Positions 8,133 through 17,324 of a stretch of DNA of 64,000 nt are shown here, one piece after another. Source of the DNA: Parasphingorhabdus flavimaris. GTDB taxonomy: Bacteria; Pseudomonadota; Alphaproteobacteria; Sphingomonadales; Sphingomonadaceae. The position numbers and the translations under genes are program-made. The DNA is taken from assembly GCF_013371215.1 (NCBI RefSeq), contig NZ_JABWMH010000003.1:1-64000 (forward strand), in the 5' to 3' direction. How positions within the stretch are numbered: position 1 is the first letter of the stretch; each line of letters begins with the position of its first letter. Below the pieces are notes generated by a model. The model was not told the DNA's origin. It ran no database searches and was given only the letters and a program-made list of their open reading frames with translations.

Positions 8133-10172
8133 ATGCGCGTACTGACTTGCCTGTATCACGAACATAATCTCTGGATCGTAGCCTTGTCCGCCCTGATGTG
8201 CCTGGTGGGCTGTCTGGCATCGATGAAATTGTTCCAGCGCACCTTCTTCGAAAGCGGGACAGTACGGTTCCAGTGGTGTTTTCTGTCTGCCTTTACCGCG
8301 GGTTCGGCGATATGGGCAACGCACTTCATTGCCATGCTCGGCTACCGCCCGGGCGTTCCCGTGACCCTTGGCGGCACTTTGACGGTGTTATCGGCACTGA
8401 TCGCGGTCGGTGGAATCGCGCTGGGCCTGATGGTCGCCTGGACACGTAACCGGTTCATTTCCGTATTTACCGGTGGCGGGATCATCGGTCTGTCGATAGC
8501 CGCCATGCATTATGTCGGCATGTTCGCTTATCGCGCCGATGGTATCGTGAGATGGCTGCCGGAATATGTCATTGCTTCTCTGATCCTGACTGTTGGTTTT
8601 TCTGCGCTCACCATCGACCGGTTGAGAAAAACGGGCGACGGCAAGAATATTCTTCTGCCTGCCGGATCATTCGCTGCGGCAATTGTCGTTCTGCATTTTA
8701 CCGGCATGGCGGCTTTCACTGTGACCCCGCTGCCGGGCGTTCAGGCCGGTGCCGACAGCGATGCCTTTCTGGCGTTGGCGGCGGCGGTCGCAATGGTTGC
8801 CCTGTTCATCATCGGCGCCGGCCTTTCAACCCATCTGCTCGAACGGCGGACAAAATCGAAATCGGACGAGCGGCTTCGGCATATAGCGCTCCACGATGCG
8901 TTGACCGAAGTTGCCAATCGCCGGGCCTTTACGGAGGCCTTGCGGATCGAATGCGGCAAGCTGGATAAATTTGGCCGCCCCTTTGCCTTGCTGATGATCG
9001 ATCTGGATAGTTTCAAGCCGATCAATGATACACTCGGCCACCCGGCTGGCGATATCGTTCTCCAGAAAGTCGCCTGGCGCTTGCGTCATGCTGTCCGCCG
9101 CGGAGATATGGTGGCGCGAATTGGCGGAGACGAGTTTGCTGTAATCGCTTACGGGCTCAATTCGGAAGACGAAGCGGCTGCTTTGGCAGCGCGCATTGTC
9201 GAAATTCTCGGGCGACCATATATCATGCAAGGGCAAGTCGCGGAAATTGGCGCCAGCGTTGGAGTCAGCCTCGCGCCGGATCACGGGTGTGACCCCGGAA
9301 CACTGGTCCAATATACCGACATTGCGCTCTATACGGCAAAGCGGGCCGACGAGCGGGGATATCGGCTGTTCGAGCTAACCATGCAGGAGGCCACGCAACG
9401 CCGCCGGTTGCTTGAGGTTGATCTTCGACGCGCCTGTATGCGCGAAGATTTCCAGATCGCCTATCAGCCCGTGATAGATTCTGCCACTGGTGCCTTTACC
9501 GGGGCGGAAGCGTTGCTGCGATGGACCTGCCCGAAGCGGGGTAATGTCCAGCCATCCGAGTTTATTCCGGTCGCCGAAGAGCTCGGCCTGATTTCGCGCA
9601 TTGGCGCCATGGTTCTAAAGAAGGCCTGCATTGATGCCGCTTCGTGGCCCGGGCATCTTGATCTGGCCGTCAATATTTCCCCCGTGCAATTGCTCGATCC
9701 GCGGTTGCCGCAGACCGTTTTCCAGGCACTGGAGGATTCGGGTTTCCCCGCCGCACGGCTGGAACTGGAAATCACCGAAACCGCGCTTCTCGGAAATGAC
9801 GAAATTGTGATGCGCACACTCACCGAATTGAGAGACTTCGGGATCCGGATATCGCTGGATGATTTCGGAACAGGATATTCGTCGCTCAGCTATCTGCACC
9901 GTTTTCCGATCAACCGGATCAAGATCGACAAGTCCTTTGTGCAGCAACTGCCCGCTGACGCCGGCAGCGCTTCGATCGTCCGGGCTATTGCCCAGCTCGG
10001 CCAGAGCCTGCAGATGAAGATAACGGCAGAAGGTATCGAAACCGACGAACAGATGGCGTTTATTGCCGAGCACGGATGCGACGACGTACAGGGTTTTCTG
10101 ATCAGCCGGCCGATTGATGCGGACAAGATTATCGGTCTGTTCCAACGCGAGACAAGCAAGGCGGCAGCATGA
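8133..10172 (+). CDS. MHYT-GGDEF-EAL membrane protein (c-di-GMP turnover)
   Basis: A 679-residue protein. The N-terminal ~240 residues form several membrane helices with recurring M/H-x-Y-like MHYVGM and THFIAM motifs of the MHYT sensor, thought to bind a metal and sense small gases or redox. Then come a GGDEF domain with an intact ARIGGDEFAV signature and an EAL domain with intact EALLRW, DDFGTGYSSL and EGIET motifs. It may therefore both make and break c-di-GMP. AAGGAG sits correctly before the ATG at 8133; the frame is open 17 codons further upstream. Its stop overlaps the start of the next gene (ATGA), so a BLUF light sensor is translated with it, suggesting that light controls this enzyme. 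Confidence 0.93.
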   Translation: MRVLTCLYHEHNLWIVALSALMCLVGCLASMKLFQRTFFESGTVRFQWCFLSAFTAGSAIWATHFIAMLGYRPGVPVTLGGTLTVLSALIAVGGIALGLMVAWTRNRFISVFTGGGIIGLSIAAMHYVGMFAYRADGIVRWLPEYVIASLILTVGFSALTIDRLRKTGDGKNILLPAGSFAAAIVVLHFTGMAAFTVTPLPGVQAGADSDAFLALAAAVAMVALFIIGAGLSTHLLERRTKSKSDERLRHIALHDALTEVANRRAFTEALRIECGKLDKFGRPFALLMIDLDSFKPINDTLGHPAGDIVLQKVAWRLRHAVRRGDMVARIGGDEFAVIAYGLNSEDEAAALAARIVEILGRPYIMQGQVAEIGASVGVSLAPDHGCDPGTLVQYTDIALYTAKRADERGYRLFELTMQEATQRRRLLEVDLRRACMREDFQIAYQPVIDSATGAFTGAEALLRWTCPKRGNVQPSEFIPVAEELGLISRIGAMVLKKACIDAASWPGHLDLAVNISPVQLLDPRLPQTVFQALEDSGFPAARLELEITETALLGNDEIVMRTLTELRDFGIRISLDDFGTGYSSLSYLHRFPINRIKIDKSFVQQLPADAGSASIVRAIAQLGQSLQMKITAEGIETDEQMAFIAEHGCDDVQGFLISRPIDADKIIGLFQRETSKAAA

Positions 10173-10627
10173 ACGCATATACATCCGACAAGCAATTCTC
10201 GCGGTTGCTTTACACCAGCGCGCTCGACATCGAATGTTGCGGCGAGAAACCGGCGGAAACCGTCCGCAGAATTGCAGAAGGCGCCGCCGAGCAGAACCGA
10301 TTGTCTGACCTCACCGGCAGCCTTCTGTTCGTGAACGGGGTTTTCATCCAGATTCTGGAAGGACCGCAGGATGAAGTGGAAAAGGCGTTCGAAAGAATTT
10401 GCTGTGATTTTCGACATGTCGACGTGCGGCTGATCGATCTGATCAATGTCTCGGAGCGGTTGTTTGAAGGCTGGAATATGGCTTTTCTCAGCGATGATGA
10501 GATGTCGTCACTAGCGCTTGGCGACGAATTGCAGGAAATCCAGTTTCTGGCCGGAGTAAACGCCAGTCAGGCCACGCTTCAAATGCGCAGCCTTCTCGAC
10601 AATCATTCCGCCGCTAGCAAAGCCTGA
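10169..10627 (+). CDS. BLUF-domain blue-light sensor protein
   Basis: A 152-residue protein. The BLUF fold occupies about residues 10-105 and all key flavin-site residues are present: Tyr15 (RLLYTS), Asn43 (QNRLSDLTG), Gln61 (FIQILEG), Trp102 and Met104 (GWNMAF). BLUF domains bind FAD and change hydrogen bonding on blue light. About 45 residues follow with no recognisable output domain, so it probably acts on a partner. The start codon overlaps the stop of the MHYT-GGDEF-EAL gene by four bases, making that enzyme the obvious partner. Confidence 0.93.
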   Translation: MNAYTSDKQFSRLLYTSALDIECCGEKPAETVRRIAEGAAEQNRLSDLTGSLLFVNGVFIQILEGPQDEVEKAFERICCDFRHVDVRLIDLINVSERLFEGWNMAFLSDDEMSSLALGDELQEIQFLAGVNASQATLQMRSLLDNHSAASKA

Positions 10628-10821
10628 AATTTCTCCGCCAACCGGCTGGCCACGGATTCAATATTGCAGACCCGGTCGTGATCGGCTTCCACAGCCGGAT
10701 TCAGCCTTCGCTTCTTCCGATATTTGCTCTCATATGGCAGCGGAGTCTTTGCCGTTGGATGATTGTCGATATTCGTAGCATATTTCTGCTCGAAACCTTC
10801 GGACCCGGGTGATCTTTCAGC

Positions 10822-13101
10822 TCAATGGGCCTGACCGGCAGAGGGCGGAGCCGTAGCGGCCAGCATCTCCCCGACCTCTTTTACCAAAAGCGCCGATTGA
10901 ATGGGCTTGGCGAGATGCTGGGATCCGGAAAATGCTGCCGGACGGTCTTCGGCGCTGCGTCCCGAGACCGAAAGATAGGGCGTCCCCATTTGCGATAGCA
11001 GCTTTGCGACCGGTTCGGACGTTTCCTTGCCGAGATTGATATCCAGCACGGCAGCGTCGCACAGCTCGTTTTCGAGTTGCTCGAGCGCCCCGCCGACGGT
11101 GGTTACCGGACCCAGAATATCGAACCCCGCATCTTTCAGGACTTCCGATATCTCGAGGCCGATCAGGATTTCGTCCTCCACCACCAATATGCGGCGCGTG
11201 GTCTCGGTACGCGGTTTCCGCAACTGGATGACCGCGTTTGAGTCCCGGCCGGCCGCCGCCGAACCGCTGAGCAATTTGGCGGCCCGGCAGGATATCCGGC
11301 AAACAAGGCCGGCTGGCTCCCATTCCAGATCAACCTCGCCCTCGAGGCTGGCTGCGAGCAGCCGGTCGATCACCGTGGAGCCAAAGCCGTTGCGCGTCGG
11401 CTTTTCGACGACGGGACCGCCGCGCTCGGTCCAGTGCATCGAGAAGTCGGGTTCTGCTTCGCCGCTTTGCTCGATTTTCCAGTCAATCTCGATGATGCCG
11501 TCATCATTGGACAATGCGCCATATTTCGCTGCGTTGGTGGCGAGTTCGTGCACCGCCATGCCGATTGCCTGGGCCGCCGGTGCCGTGATTTTCAGGGGCG
11601 GGCCCATCAGCTTGATCCTCGATCCCAATGTGTCCCGGAAATGGGCAAGCTGGGATTGCACCAGTTCCTGGAGGGGAATGTCCTGCCAGCCGCTGTTGAG
11701 CAGAACGTCGTGGCTGGCCGAGAGCGCGAGAATGCGCTCCTCAAAGCGCTGGACGAAGGTCATGGCGTCATTTGCGGCGGTCTGCCGGGCAATCACCTGC
11801 ACCAGGGTCAACATGTTCTTGGCCCGATGGTTCACCTCTCCCATCAGCAGGCGTTCGCGTTCCTCCGCGCGCTTTCGCTCGCTGATATCATGCGCGATCT
11901 TCGAAGCTCCAACGACATTGCCGGCGGCATCGTAAATCGGCGAGACATTGACCGCCACATCCACCCGTCGCCCGTCACGGGCGACGCGGACGGTCTCGTA
12001 ATTGCTGATCTTCTCGCCACGGTTCATGCGCGCGAGAATGTCATCTTCCTCTTCCTGTCGCTCGGGCGGAATGAGCAGGCGGATCGATTTGCCGATCATT
12101 TCCTCGGCAGGATAGCCGAAGATTTTTTCGGCGCCGTCGTTCCAGCTGGTGATGATGCTGTTCAGGGTCTTGGAGATGATCGCCTCGTTCGAAGAGGCAA
12201 CTATCGCGGCGAGATGGGCCTGCGCCCGTTCCGCCCGCCTGGCGTCGGTTATATCGGTGATCGAGGCATAGAAAAGATTCTCGACTCCCGGAAAAAACTG
12301 CAGTTGGACCGCGACATCATAATGCGAGCCATCCTTCCGCTCGTGCACCGCTTCAAACAGCAGGCTGGGGACATCGCCGTTGCGCAGCGGTGTTACAAAT
12401 TCGATAAATTCGTCTTTGCTATAATGGGGCTTCAGGTCCCAGGGCGTCAAATGGCGAAGCTCTTCCATCGAATAGCCGAGATTTTCCCGGGCGCCGCGAT
12501 TGACCAGCTCGAAATAATAGCTGTCGGCGCCGAAGACATAAACTTCACTGACGGAATCTTCGACGATTCGTCCGAGCCGTTCGTTGAGCGAGGACGTGGC
12601 CAGTCGCTCCAGTTCGGCCGCTGCGCGACCGGAGAATAATTCGACTATTTCAGTTGCCTGCTCCGGGTATGCAATGGTCTTGTCGTCGAGGACTGCCAGC
12701 AAACCCAGTATCTCGCCGGACGACGTGCGCAGCGGCGTGCCGATGTAGCTTTTCGCGCCCATTTCGTTCAGCATGTGGTCCTGCGGGAACAGGTCGACGA
12801 TATTGTCCGGAAAACAACAGGCGCCCTGTTCGACAATATTGGCGCATGGCGTATGTTCCAGCTGATATTCGAAATTCTCTCCCGGGCCGTTGTCCCAGAC
12901 CGCGACCGTGCACGCTTTGCTCGGGTCAGTCGGGTGGAGCGTCGACAGGAATACAGACCGGACAGAAAGAGCTTCTGCCAGCGCCTCCACCATGACCGGG
13001 AAAAAGGCTTCCCCTACAACTTTGGAACAAGAAGCCAGCTTGGCTTGTACCGAAGCGAAAGACTGTATTTCGCCATCTGGCGATCGAGTAGTTTGCACCA
13101 T
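10822..13101 (-). CDS. Hybrid sensor kinase: GAF-PAS-PAS-HWE kinase-receiver
   Basis: A 759-residue cytoplasmic protein with no membrane segment. In order: GAF (about 20-165), two PAS domains (about 175-290 and 300-415; ISERKRAEE marks the end of the second), an HWE-type histidine kinase with the phospho-acceptor in GEVNHRAKNML (about 420) and the HELATNAAKYGALS ATP-binding motif, and a receiver domain at about 645-750 (VVEDE, phospho-acceptor Asp in VLDINLG near 685, Lys in HLAKPI). HWE kinases of alphaproteobacteria often serve light or general stress responses; here the input is unknown. It is convergent with the BLUF gene. No cognate response regulator or PhyR is nearby. Confidence 0.92.
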   Translation of the reverse strand: MVQTTRSPDGEIQSFASVQAKLASCSKVVGEAFFPVMVEALAEALSVRSVFLSTLHPTDPSKACTVAVWDNGPGENFEYQLEHTPCANIVEQGACCFPDNIVDLFPQDHMLNEMGAKSYIGTPLRTSSGEILGLLAVLDDKTIAYPEQATEIVELFSGRAAAELERLATSSLNERLGRIVEDSVSEVYVFGADSYYFELVNRGARENLGYSMEELRHLTPWDLKPHYSKDEFIEFVTPLRNGDVPSLLFEAVHERKDGSHYDVAVQLQFFPGVENLFYASITDITDARRAERAQAHLAAIVASSNEAIISKTLNSIITSWNDGAEKIFGYPAEEMIGKSIRLLIPPERQEEEDDILARMNRGEKISNYETVRVARDGRRVDVAVNVSPIYDAAGNVVGASKIAHDISERKRAEERERLLMGEVNHRAKNMLTLVQVIARQTAANDAMTFVQRFEERILALSASHDVLLNSGWQDIPLQELVQSQLAHFRDTLGSRIKLMGPPLKITAPAAQAIGMAVHELATNAAKYGALSNDDGIIEIDWKIEQSGEAEPDFSMHWTERGGPVVEKPTRNGFGSTVIDRLLAASLEGEVDLEWEPAGLVCRISCRAAKLLSGSAAAGRDSNAVIQLRKPRTETTRRILVVEDEILIGLEISEVLKDAGFDILGPVTTVGGALEQLENELCDAAVLDINLGKETSEPVAKLLSQMGTPYLSVSGRSAEDRPAAFSGSQHLAKPIQSALLVKEVGEMLAATAPPSAGQAH

Positions 13102-13301
13102 CTTTAGGTCTCCCAGAGCTCAATCTGTAAATCCTTCGCGGGCTTCCTGCAATAGGATGTTTTGACCGCCATTCACCGGATCGCCATGCGAAATCCGGCG
13201 CGAGCCTTGCCGCGGTCGCGACATCCGCATCGGTTGGATATGGTGTCAGCAACCTTTCTGGCGCCGGTGCGTAATCTGCAGACCTATTGGAGGATATTAA
13301 A

Positions 13302-13466
13302 ATGTTACGTTACGCCATCATCTTTCTTGTAATCGCGGTCATCGCCGCCGTTCTCGGCTTCGGTGGTATTGCCGGCGCAGCTGCGGGAATTGCAGAGATT
13401 ATATTCTACATTTTCCTGGTGCTTTTCGTGATTGGAATTGTCGCGCATCTGTTCCGTCGAGCCTGA
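13302..13466 (+). CDS. DUF1328 (YtjA-like) small membrane protein
   Basis: A 54-residue protein of two hydrophobic helices: [20 protein letters not shown], then [13 protein letters not shown] and a second membrane segment ending in HLFRRA. This is the standard length and pattern of DUF1328. GGAGG precedes the ATG with good spacing. Function unknown; family members are often stress-induced in alphaproteobacteria (family knowledge). Confidence 0.9.
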   Translation: MLRYAIIFLVIAVIAAVLGFGGIAGAAAGIAEIIFYIFLVLFVIGIVAHLFRRA

Positions 13467-13522
13467 ACCGCAACGGGATCGCGGGCGGCTGGTGCGTTTC
13501 TGCGCCCGACGCCCGCTGATCC

Positions 13523-14344
13523 TCAATATCGTCTGTCACTGCCGCCGACCTTGGTCGCGCTGACAAGACAATAGCGCAAGATCGAGCGACGGTAAGCCCA
13601 TTTGAGGAACCGGCTGGTCACGGCATATTTGCACCGGACCGGCCATGTCAGTTTCCGGTCGCTGCCAGCGGAAAAGGCGGGCATGACATATTCGCTGATA
13701 TCGAGGATGATGATTTCCCCGTAGCCGGCCTGCACCAGCTGGTCCCGGTATATCTCCTCGTTCACGATATTGGTTTCGGCAATATGGGCCCGCTTGAGCA
13801 TCCAGCACAGAAGCCGGTGGCGAAAACCTTTCGTCCGGTGCCGCGCATCGAGCATGAAGTCGGTCAGAACCAGTCGGCCGGCGGGTGCCAGATGCTGCTC
13901 GGCCAGCCCCCAGAATGCCAGCCGGTCAGGAAAATGATAGGTGCAATCGAGCGCCAGCACATGGCTGGGTTTGGTCCCGTCCAGTGCGGCTTTCCAAATG
14001 GCGGGATCGTTGACATCACCCCGCCGGATCGCGGCGGAAGTATCTGCTTGACCCTTGCCTGCCAGCAGGGTCCTGGCGTGAGCGGTCTGGCTTCGCGACA
14101 GGTTCACGCCGGATATTTGCGATACGCCAAAATGCTCCAGCCAAAGCAACAGCTGGTCGCCGCAACCAAATCCGGCGTCGAAAACGATTGAATGGTGATC
14201 CAGTGCGGCCTGTTCTCCGAGCAAGGTCGCCAGTGCGCGGCAGGCATCCGAATAATCGCTCGCATTCTTCCAGTAGCCGAGGTTGCCCCAGGACTGACCG
14301 GCGCGATTGAGCGCCAGTTCTGCCAGATCATGGAACTCGGACAC
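13523..14344 (-). CDS. SAM-dependent methyltransferase (class I)
   Basis: About 273 residues. Motif I of the Rossmann-fold methyltransferases appears as VFDAGFGCGDQ, followed by SGVNLSRSQ (motif post-I) and VLALDCTYHF (motif II-like). Substrate unknown; the layout resembles small-molecule or lipid methyltransferases. I choose the GTG at 14344, five bases after the stop of the upstream amine oxidase gene, because translation is likely coupled; an ATG at 14392 inside that gene is an alternative. Last gene of a tight three-gene operon with an acyl-CoA thioesterase and a flavin amine oxidase, so a lipid or fatty-acid modifying role is plausible. Confidence 0.82.
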   Translation of the reverse strand: MSEFHDLAELALNRAGQSWGNLGYWKNASDYSDACRALATLLGEQAALDHHSIVFDAGFGCGDQLLLWLEHFGVSQISGVNLSRSQTAHARTLLAGKGQADTSAAIRRGDVNDPAIWKAALDGTKPSHVLALDCTYHFPDRLAFWGLAEQHLAPAGRLVLTDFMLDARHRTKGFRHRLLCWMLKRAHIAETNIVNEEIYRDQLVQAGYGEIIILDISEYVMPAFSAGSDRKLTWPVRCKYAVTSRFLKWAYRRSILRYCLVSATKVGGSDRRY

Positions 14345-14348
14345 AGGA

Positions 14349-15659
14349 TCAGTCCGCAGCGGTGATGCTGCCGCTCCAGGGAATGGTCGCACCCAATTGT
14401 CTCGCCACCGTGACCGAAGAGTCGACCGCAGCCTCGAGAAGCGGGATTTTCTCCGCCATATAGGAACCGCATAGCCACAGCCGGTTGCCGGCCCGCGTTT
14501 GCTGCTCGCGCAAAGCGAGGACCGCCTTACGGCTGTCTCGCGTTACCGTCGGGCGGGTAAAATCGACTCGCGCCAATTCCCGATTGGGAGCGATTCTGCG
14601 CATCGGATTCCACGTCTGAAAGACGGTTTCCTGACCGGAGAGGCGGGGGATTGCCTTGGTCAGATTGACCGAAACTTCGGCCCTGCTGCTGCCTTGCGGG
14701 ACGTGATAGCTGACCGGAGAAAGGCCGTCTGCCGGGGCGGGCAGAATATCCGGATCGGTGTGGACGCTCATCGTCGACTTTTCGAAAGGAATGCGGTTGA
14801 GCAATGCCCGCCGGTCGTCAAATCCTGAGAGCATCGCCGCTGCCTGATGAGCTTGGGCTGCCACCACCACCTGATCGAAACACTGATCTTCTCCGGCCCC
14901 GGTGACCAGTCGAAGCTGCGCTTTGGCCGGTTCGATCGACGCAACCGGGCTGTTCGTCCGCAATTCCACGTCGGTCAGCATGCGCGGGACGATGTCATCG
15001 ACCCCCTTGGCTGCGCTCATGATGCCGATTTCGTGAACGCCGCATGTCAGATATTCGAGCATCAGGTCGGCGGGATAATCGCGCACCGCCTGATAGTCGC
15101 AGGTGCAGGTTACCGACATCATCGGCAACAGCACGTGATCGACGAACAATCGTCCCGCACCGGACTGGTCGAGATATTCGCCAAAGCTCAATTGAGCGAG
15201 ATCCGTGCGGGCAATGTCCCGTCTTGCCCGGGCGAAAAACCGCCGGCTCTGCAGGCCGATGGTCCAGGCCACCGGGCTTGTCCAGCTGCGGCCTTTGGGA
15301 CGGGGAAAGCGGCCTGGGCCCCAGTCGCTATTGCCATAATGGAGGATGATACGGCCGGCTTCGTCGGAAAAGACACCGGCATGGTCGCTGGTCAGTATCT
15401 CGACGCCGATATGCTGGTAGAGCGCAAGCAGATTGTCATAATAGCCGTGGCAGAATATCCGGAGCGGGATGTCGATCCGGCGGGTGATGCCGTTGCTGAC
15501 ATAATCGACGCTATGCGCGCCCATGCCGGCCCGCGCCTGACTTTCGAAAACCGTGACCCGATATTTGTCCTTGAGCAGATAGGCCGCGCTAAGTCCGGCA
15601 ATACCAGTGCCGATGACGGCGAGCCTGGGTTTGTTCCGGTGATCGCGGTCTGCTACCAT
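14349..15659 (-). CDS. FAD-dependent amine oxidase/desaturase-like protein
   Basis: A 436-residue protein. The dinucleotide-binding motif VIGTGIAGLSAAYLL stands at about residues 14-28, followed by VTVFESQARAG, the FAD ribose contact; the C-terminus has LWLCGSYMAEKIPLLEAAVDSS, the second FAD contact of the flavin amine oxidase/phytoene-desaturase family. Members oxidise amines or desaturate lipids; the substrate here is unknown. Its ATG overlaps the stop of the thioesterase gene (TGATG) and the methyltransferase begins just after its own stop. Confidence 0.85.
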   Translation of the reverse strand: MVADRDHRNKPRLAVIGTGIAGLSAAYLLKDKYRVTVFESQARAGMGAHSVDYVSNGITRRIDIPLRIFCHGYYDNLLALYQHIGVEILTSDHAGVFSDEAGRIILHYGNSDWGPGRFPRPKGRSWTSPVAWTIGLQSRRFFARARRDIARTDLAQLSFGEYLDQSGAGRLFVDHVLLPMMSVTCTCDYQAVRDYPADLMLEYLTCGVHEIGIMSAAKGVDDIVPRMLTDVELRTNSPVASIEPAKAQLRLVTGAGEDQCFDQVVVAAQAHQAAAMLSGFDDRRALLNRIPFEKSTMSVHTDPDILPAPADGLSPVSYHVPQGSSRAEVSVNLTKAIPRLSGQETVFQTWNPMRRIAPNRELARVDFTRPTVTRDSRKAVLALREQQTRAGNRLWLCGSYMAEKIPLLEAAVDSSVTVARQLGATIPWSGSITAAD

Positions 15660-16456
15660 CAGGCGTAATAAGCCACGCTCTGCATAGCGGTTGCCATCAG
15701 TTCACGGCGGCTGTTCCAGATGCTCATATATTGGCTGCTCGCTCCGTGATCGGCATGGTGGGTGTGCGAATCGATAAGCCACCAGCCATCTTCGGTGGTC
15801 AGCTCTTCGGCGATGATATTGATTTGCCAGTTCATCGAGCTGACCATCGCGTTCTTGTCGAGCAATCCCATCACCGAAGGGGGCAGGCTGTCGCACATGC
15901 ACAGGATTTCGGCCACGGGATCGAGGCCGTCGCGCTGTTTCAGGCGCATCCAGCTGGTCAGGCGATTGGTCTTCTTGCTCGTGTCGATCCGCTTGCCGAC
16001 ATATTCCATGTTCGAGGTGAAAAATTGCGGCGGCCCGCTGTGCAGGTCTTCGCCATCGGGTAGCTCGGGAAAGTCTGGCGCGATAATATCGGATGTCCTG
16101 ACTTCCGTCGGACGGGGCGCGGCAAATATGAAGTTGCAATGAAGCCCCAGACCCTTGTCCCCGAATATCTCGGACTGGACGAAAGCGGTATTCTTGCCGC
16201 GACGCAGCATCGCGGTTTCCGCAGTGAGTGCCCCGAACAGCGGTCCGGTGAACGCAACCTGTGCCGACCGCAGAGGAGGAAGTCCCTCTTCGATATGGCT
16301 GGCTGCGTGATAGGCAAGCGCGCCGGACAGTCCACCAAAGGCGGTTCGGCCCTGCGTCCAGCTTTGCGGTAGAGTGACGGGATGGTCCGGTCCGCCGGGT
16401 CCGCATTGGTCGAGCAGTTGGGCGAGGGCGACAGGTTGTGGTTGTTTATCGGTCAT
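15659..16456 (-). CDS. Acyl-CoA thioesterase family protein (double hotdog)
   Basis: A 265-residue protein with the layout of TesB-like/4HBT_3 thioesterases: GRTAFGGLSGALAYHAASH (about residues 38-56) is the N-terminal hotdog motif and DGWWLIDSHTHHADHGASS near 222-240 is the conserved C-terminal hotdog segment with Asp and His. It would hydrolyse acyl-CoA to free acid. ATG at 16456 is chosen over 16468 because GAGAAG lies just upstream. First gene of the operon with the amine oxidase and methyltransferase; divergent from ihfA. Confidence 0.85.
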   Translation of the reverse strand: MTDKQPQPVALAQLLDQCGPGGPDHPVTLPQSWTQGRTAFGGLSGALAYHAASHIEEGLPPLRSAQVAFTGPLFGALTAETAMLRRGKNTAFVQSEIFGDKGLGLHCNFIFAAPRPTEVRTSDIIAPDFPELPDGEDLHSGPPQFFTSNMEYVGKRIDTSKKTNRLTSWMRLKQRDGLDPVAEILCMCDSLPPSVMGLLDKNAMVSSMNWQINIIAEELTTEDGWWLIDSHTHHADHGASSQYMSIWNSRRELMATAMQSVAYYA

Positions 16457-16580
16457 GACTTCTCGCATATCGGGCTAATCGGCTGAAATCCACTGGTAAG
16501 TTTGCCGTCATCGTTTACAAAAGCGCGGATTTGATTTATGCCTTTGTCGAGTTTTCAATCTCTTGATGGAAGATATCGTG

Positions 16581-16880
16581 ATGAGCTATACTAACACGCT
16601 GACCCGCGCCGACCTGGCCGAAACGATGAACCGGCTGGTAGGCTTGTCGCGTGCCGACAGCGCTGTCATGGTTGAATCAATCCTTGATCACATGATTGAT
16701 GCGCTTGTCGATGGCGAAAATGTCAAGATTTCCGGTTTCGGAACCTTCGTATTGCGCGACAAGGGAGAGCGGACCGGGCGCAATCCCAAGACCGGTATCG
16801 AAGTTCCGATCGCGCCGCGCCGGGTGCTGACCTTCCGCGCCAGCCAAACGATGCGTGACAGGATCATCGCCGCCGGTTAA
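16581..16880 (+). CDS. ihfA: Integration host factor subunit alpha
   Basis: A 99-residue DNA-bending protein: [13 protein letters not shown] at the start, then [12 protein letters not shown], and [17 protein letters not shown], the minor-groove-binding arm with its intercalating Pro. Length and motifs are those of IHF alpha. GGAAGA is well spaced from the ATG at 16581; the frame is open six codons upstream to a TTG. It is followed 30 bp later by a MerR-type regulator, an order usual in alphaproteobacteria. Confidence 0.96.
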   Translation: MSYTNTLTRADLAETMNRLVGLSRADSAVMVESILDHMIDALVDGENVKISGFGTFVLRDKGERTGRNPKTGIEVPIAPRRVLTFRASQTMRDRIIAAG

Positions 16881-16910
16881 TCGGCTGAGCGAACCCGGGG
16901 GGATTAGAAT

Positions 16911-17297
16911 ATGACCAAGGAACAAGGGGCTTTCCGGACCATCGGAGAGCTGTCGAAAGAGCTGAGCATCAAGCCCCATATCCTGCGCTACTGGGAAGAC
17001 CAGTTCGCGATGCTGACACCGCTCAAGCGCGCTGGTGCGCGGCGCCATTACCGGCCCGAAGATGTCATCATGGTCAAGACGATCAACCGCCTGCTCAATG
17101 AAGAAGGCTATACGATCAAGGGCGCGCGCAAATTTCTGGCGTCGAGGCGCAAGGGACCCGAGATGGTCGAAGATGCGCCGCAAGCCGCTGCCGCCTCGCT
17201 GCCGTTGATGACTGGCGATGCGCCGGATAATGGCGTGATTCTTGCTGAACTCAAAGCGATCCGCGATCGGCTTTCGCACGCGCTGGACGCCGCCTAG
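16911..17297 (+). CDS. MerR family transcriptional regulator
   Basis: A 128-residue protein. The winged-helix domain is clear: FRTIGELSKELSIKPHILRY, then WEDQF and GARRHYRPEDV (about residues 9-50). There are no Cys residues of the metal-sensing MerR type and the C-terminal part is short, so no effector can be inferred. The pair ihfA-merR is a common alphaproteobacterial arrangement. GGGGGGAT-type purine tract precedes the ATG. Confidence 0.93.
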   Translation: MTKEQGAFRTIGELSKELSIKPHILRYWEDQFAMLTPLKRAGARRHYRPEDVIMVKTINRLLNEEGYTIKGARKFLASRRKGPEMVEDAPQAAAASLPLMTGDAPDNGVILAELKAIRDRLSHALDAA

Positions 17298-17324
17298 CTC
17301 TCAAACAGGTCCGAGCCGCCGAAT

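Noticed and set aside
11434-12639. Plus-strand open frame of 401 codons
   Set aside because: Antisense of the hybrid sensor kinase with clear PAS, kinase and receiver domains.
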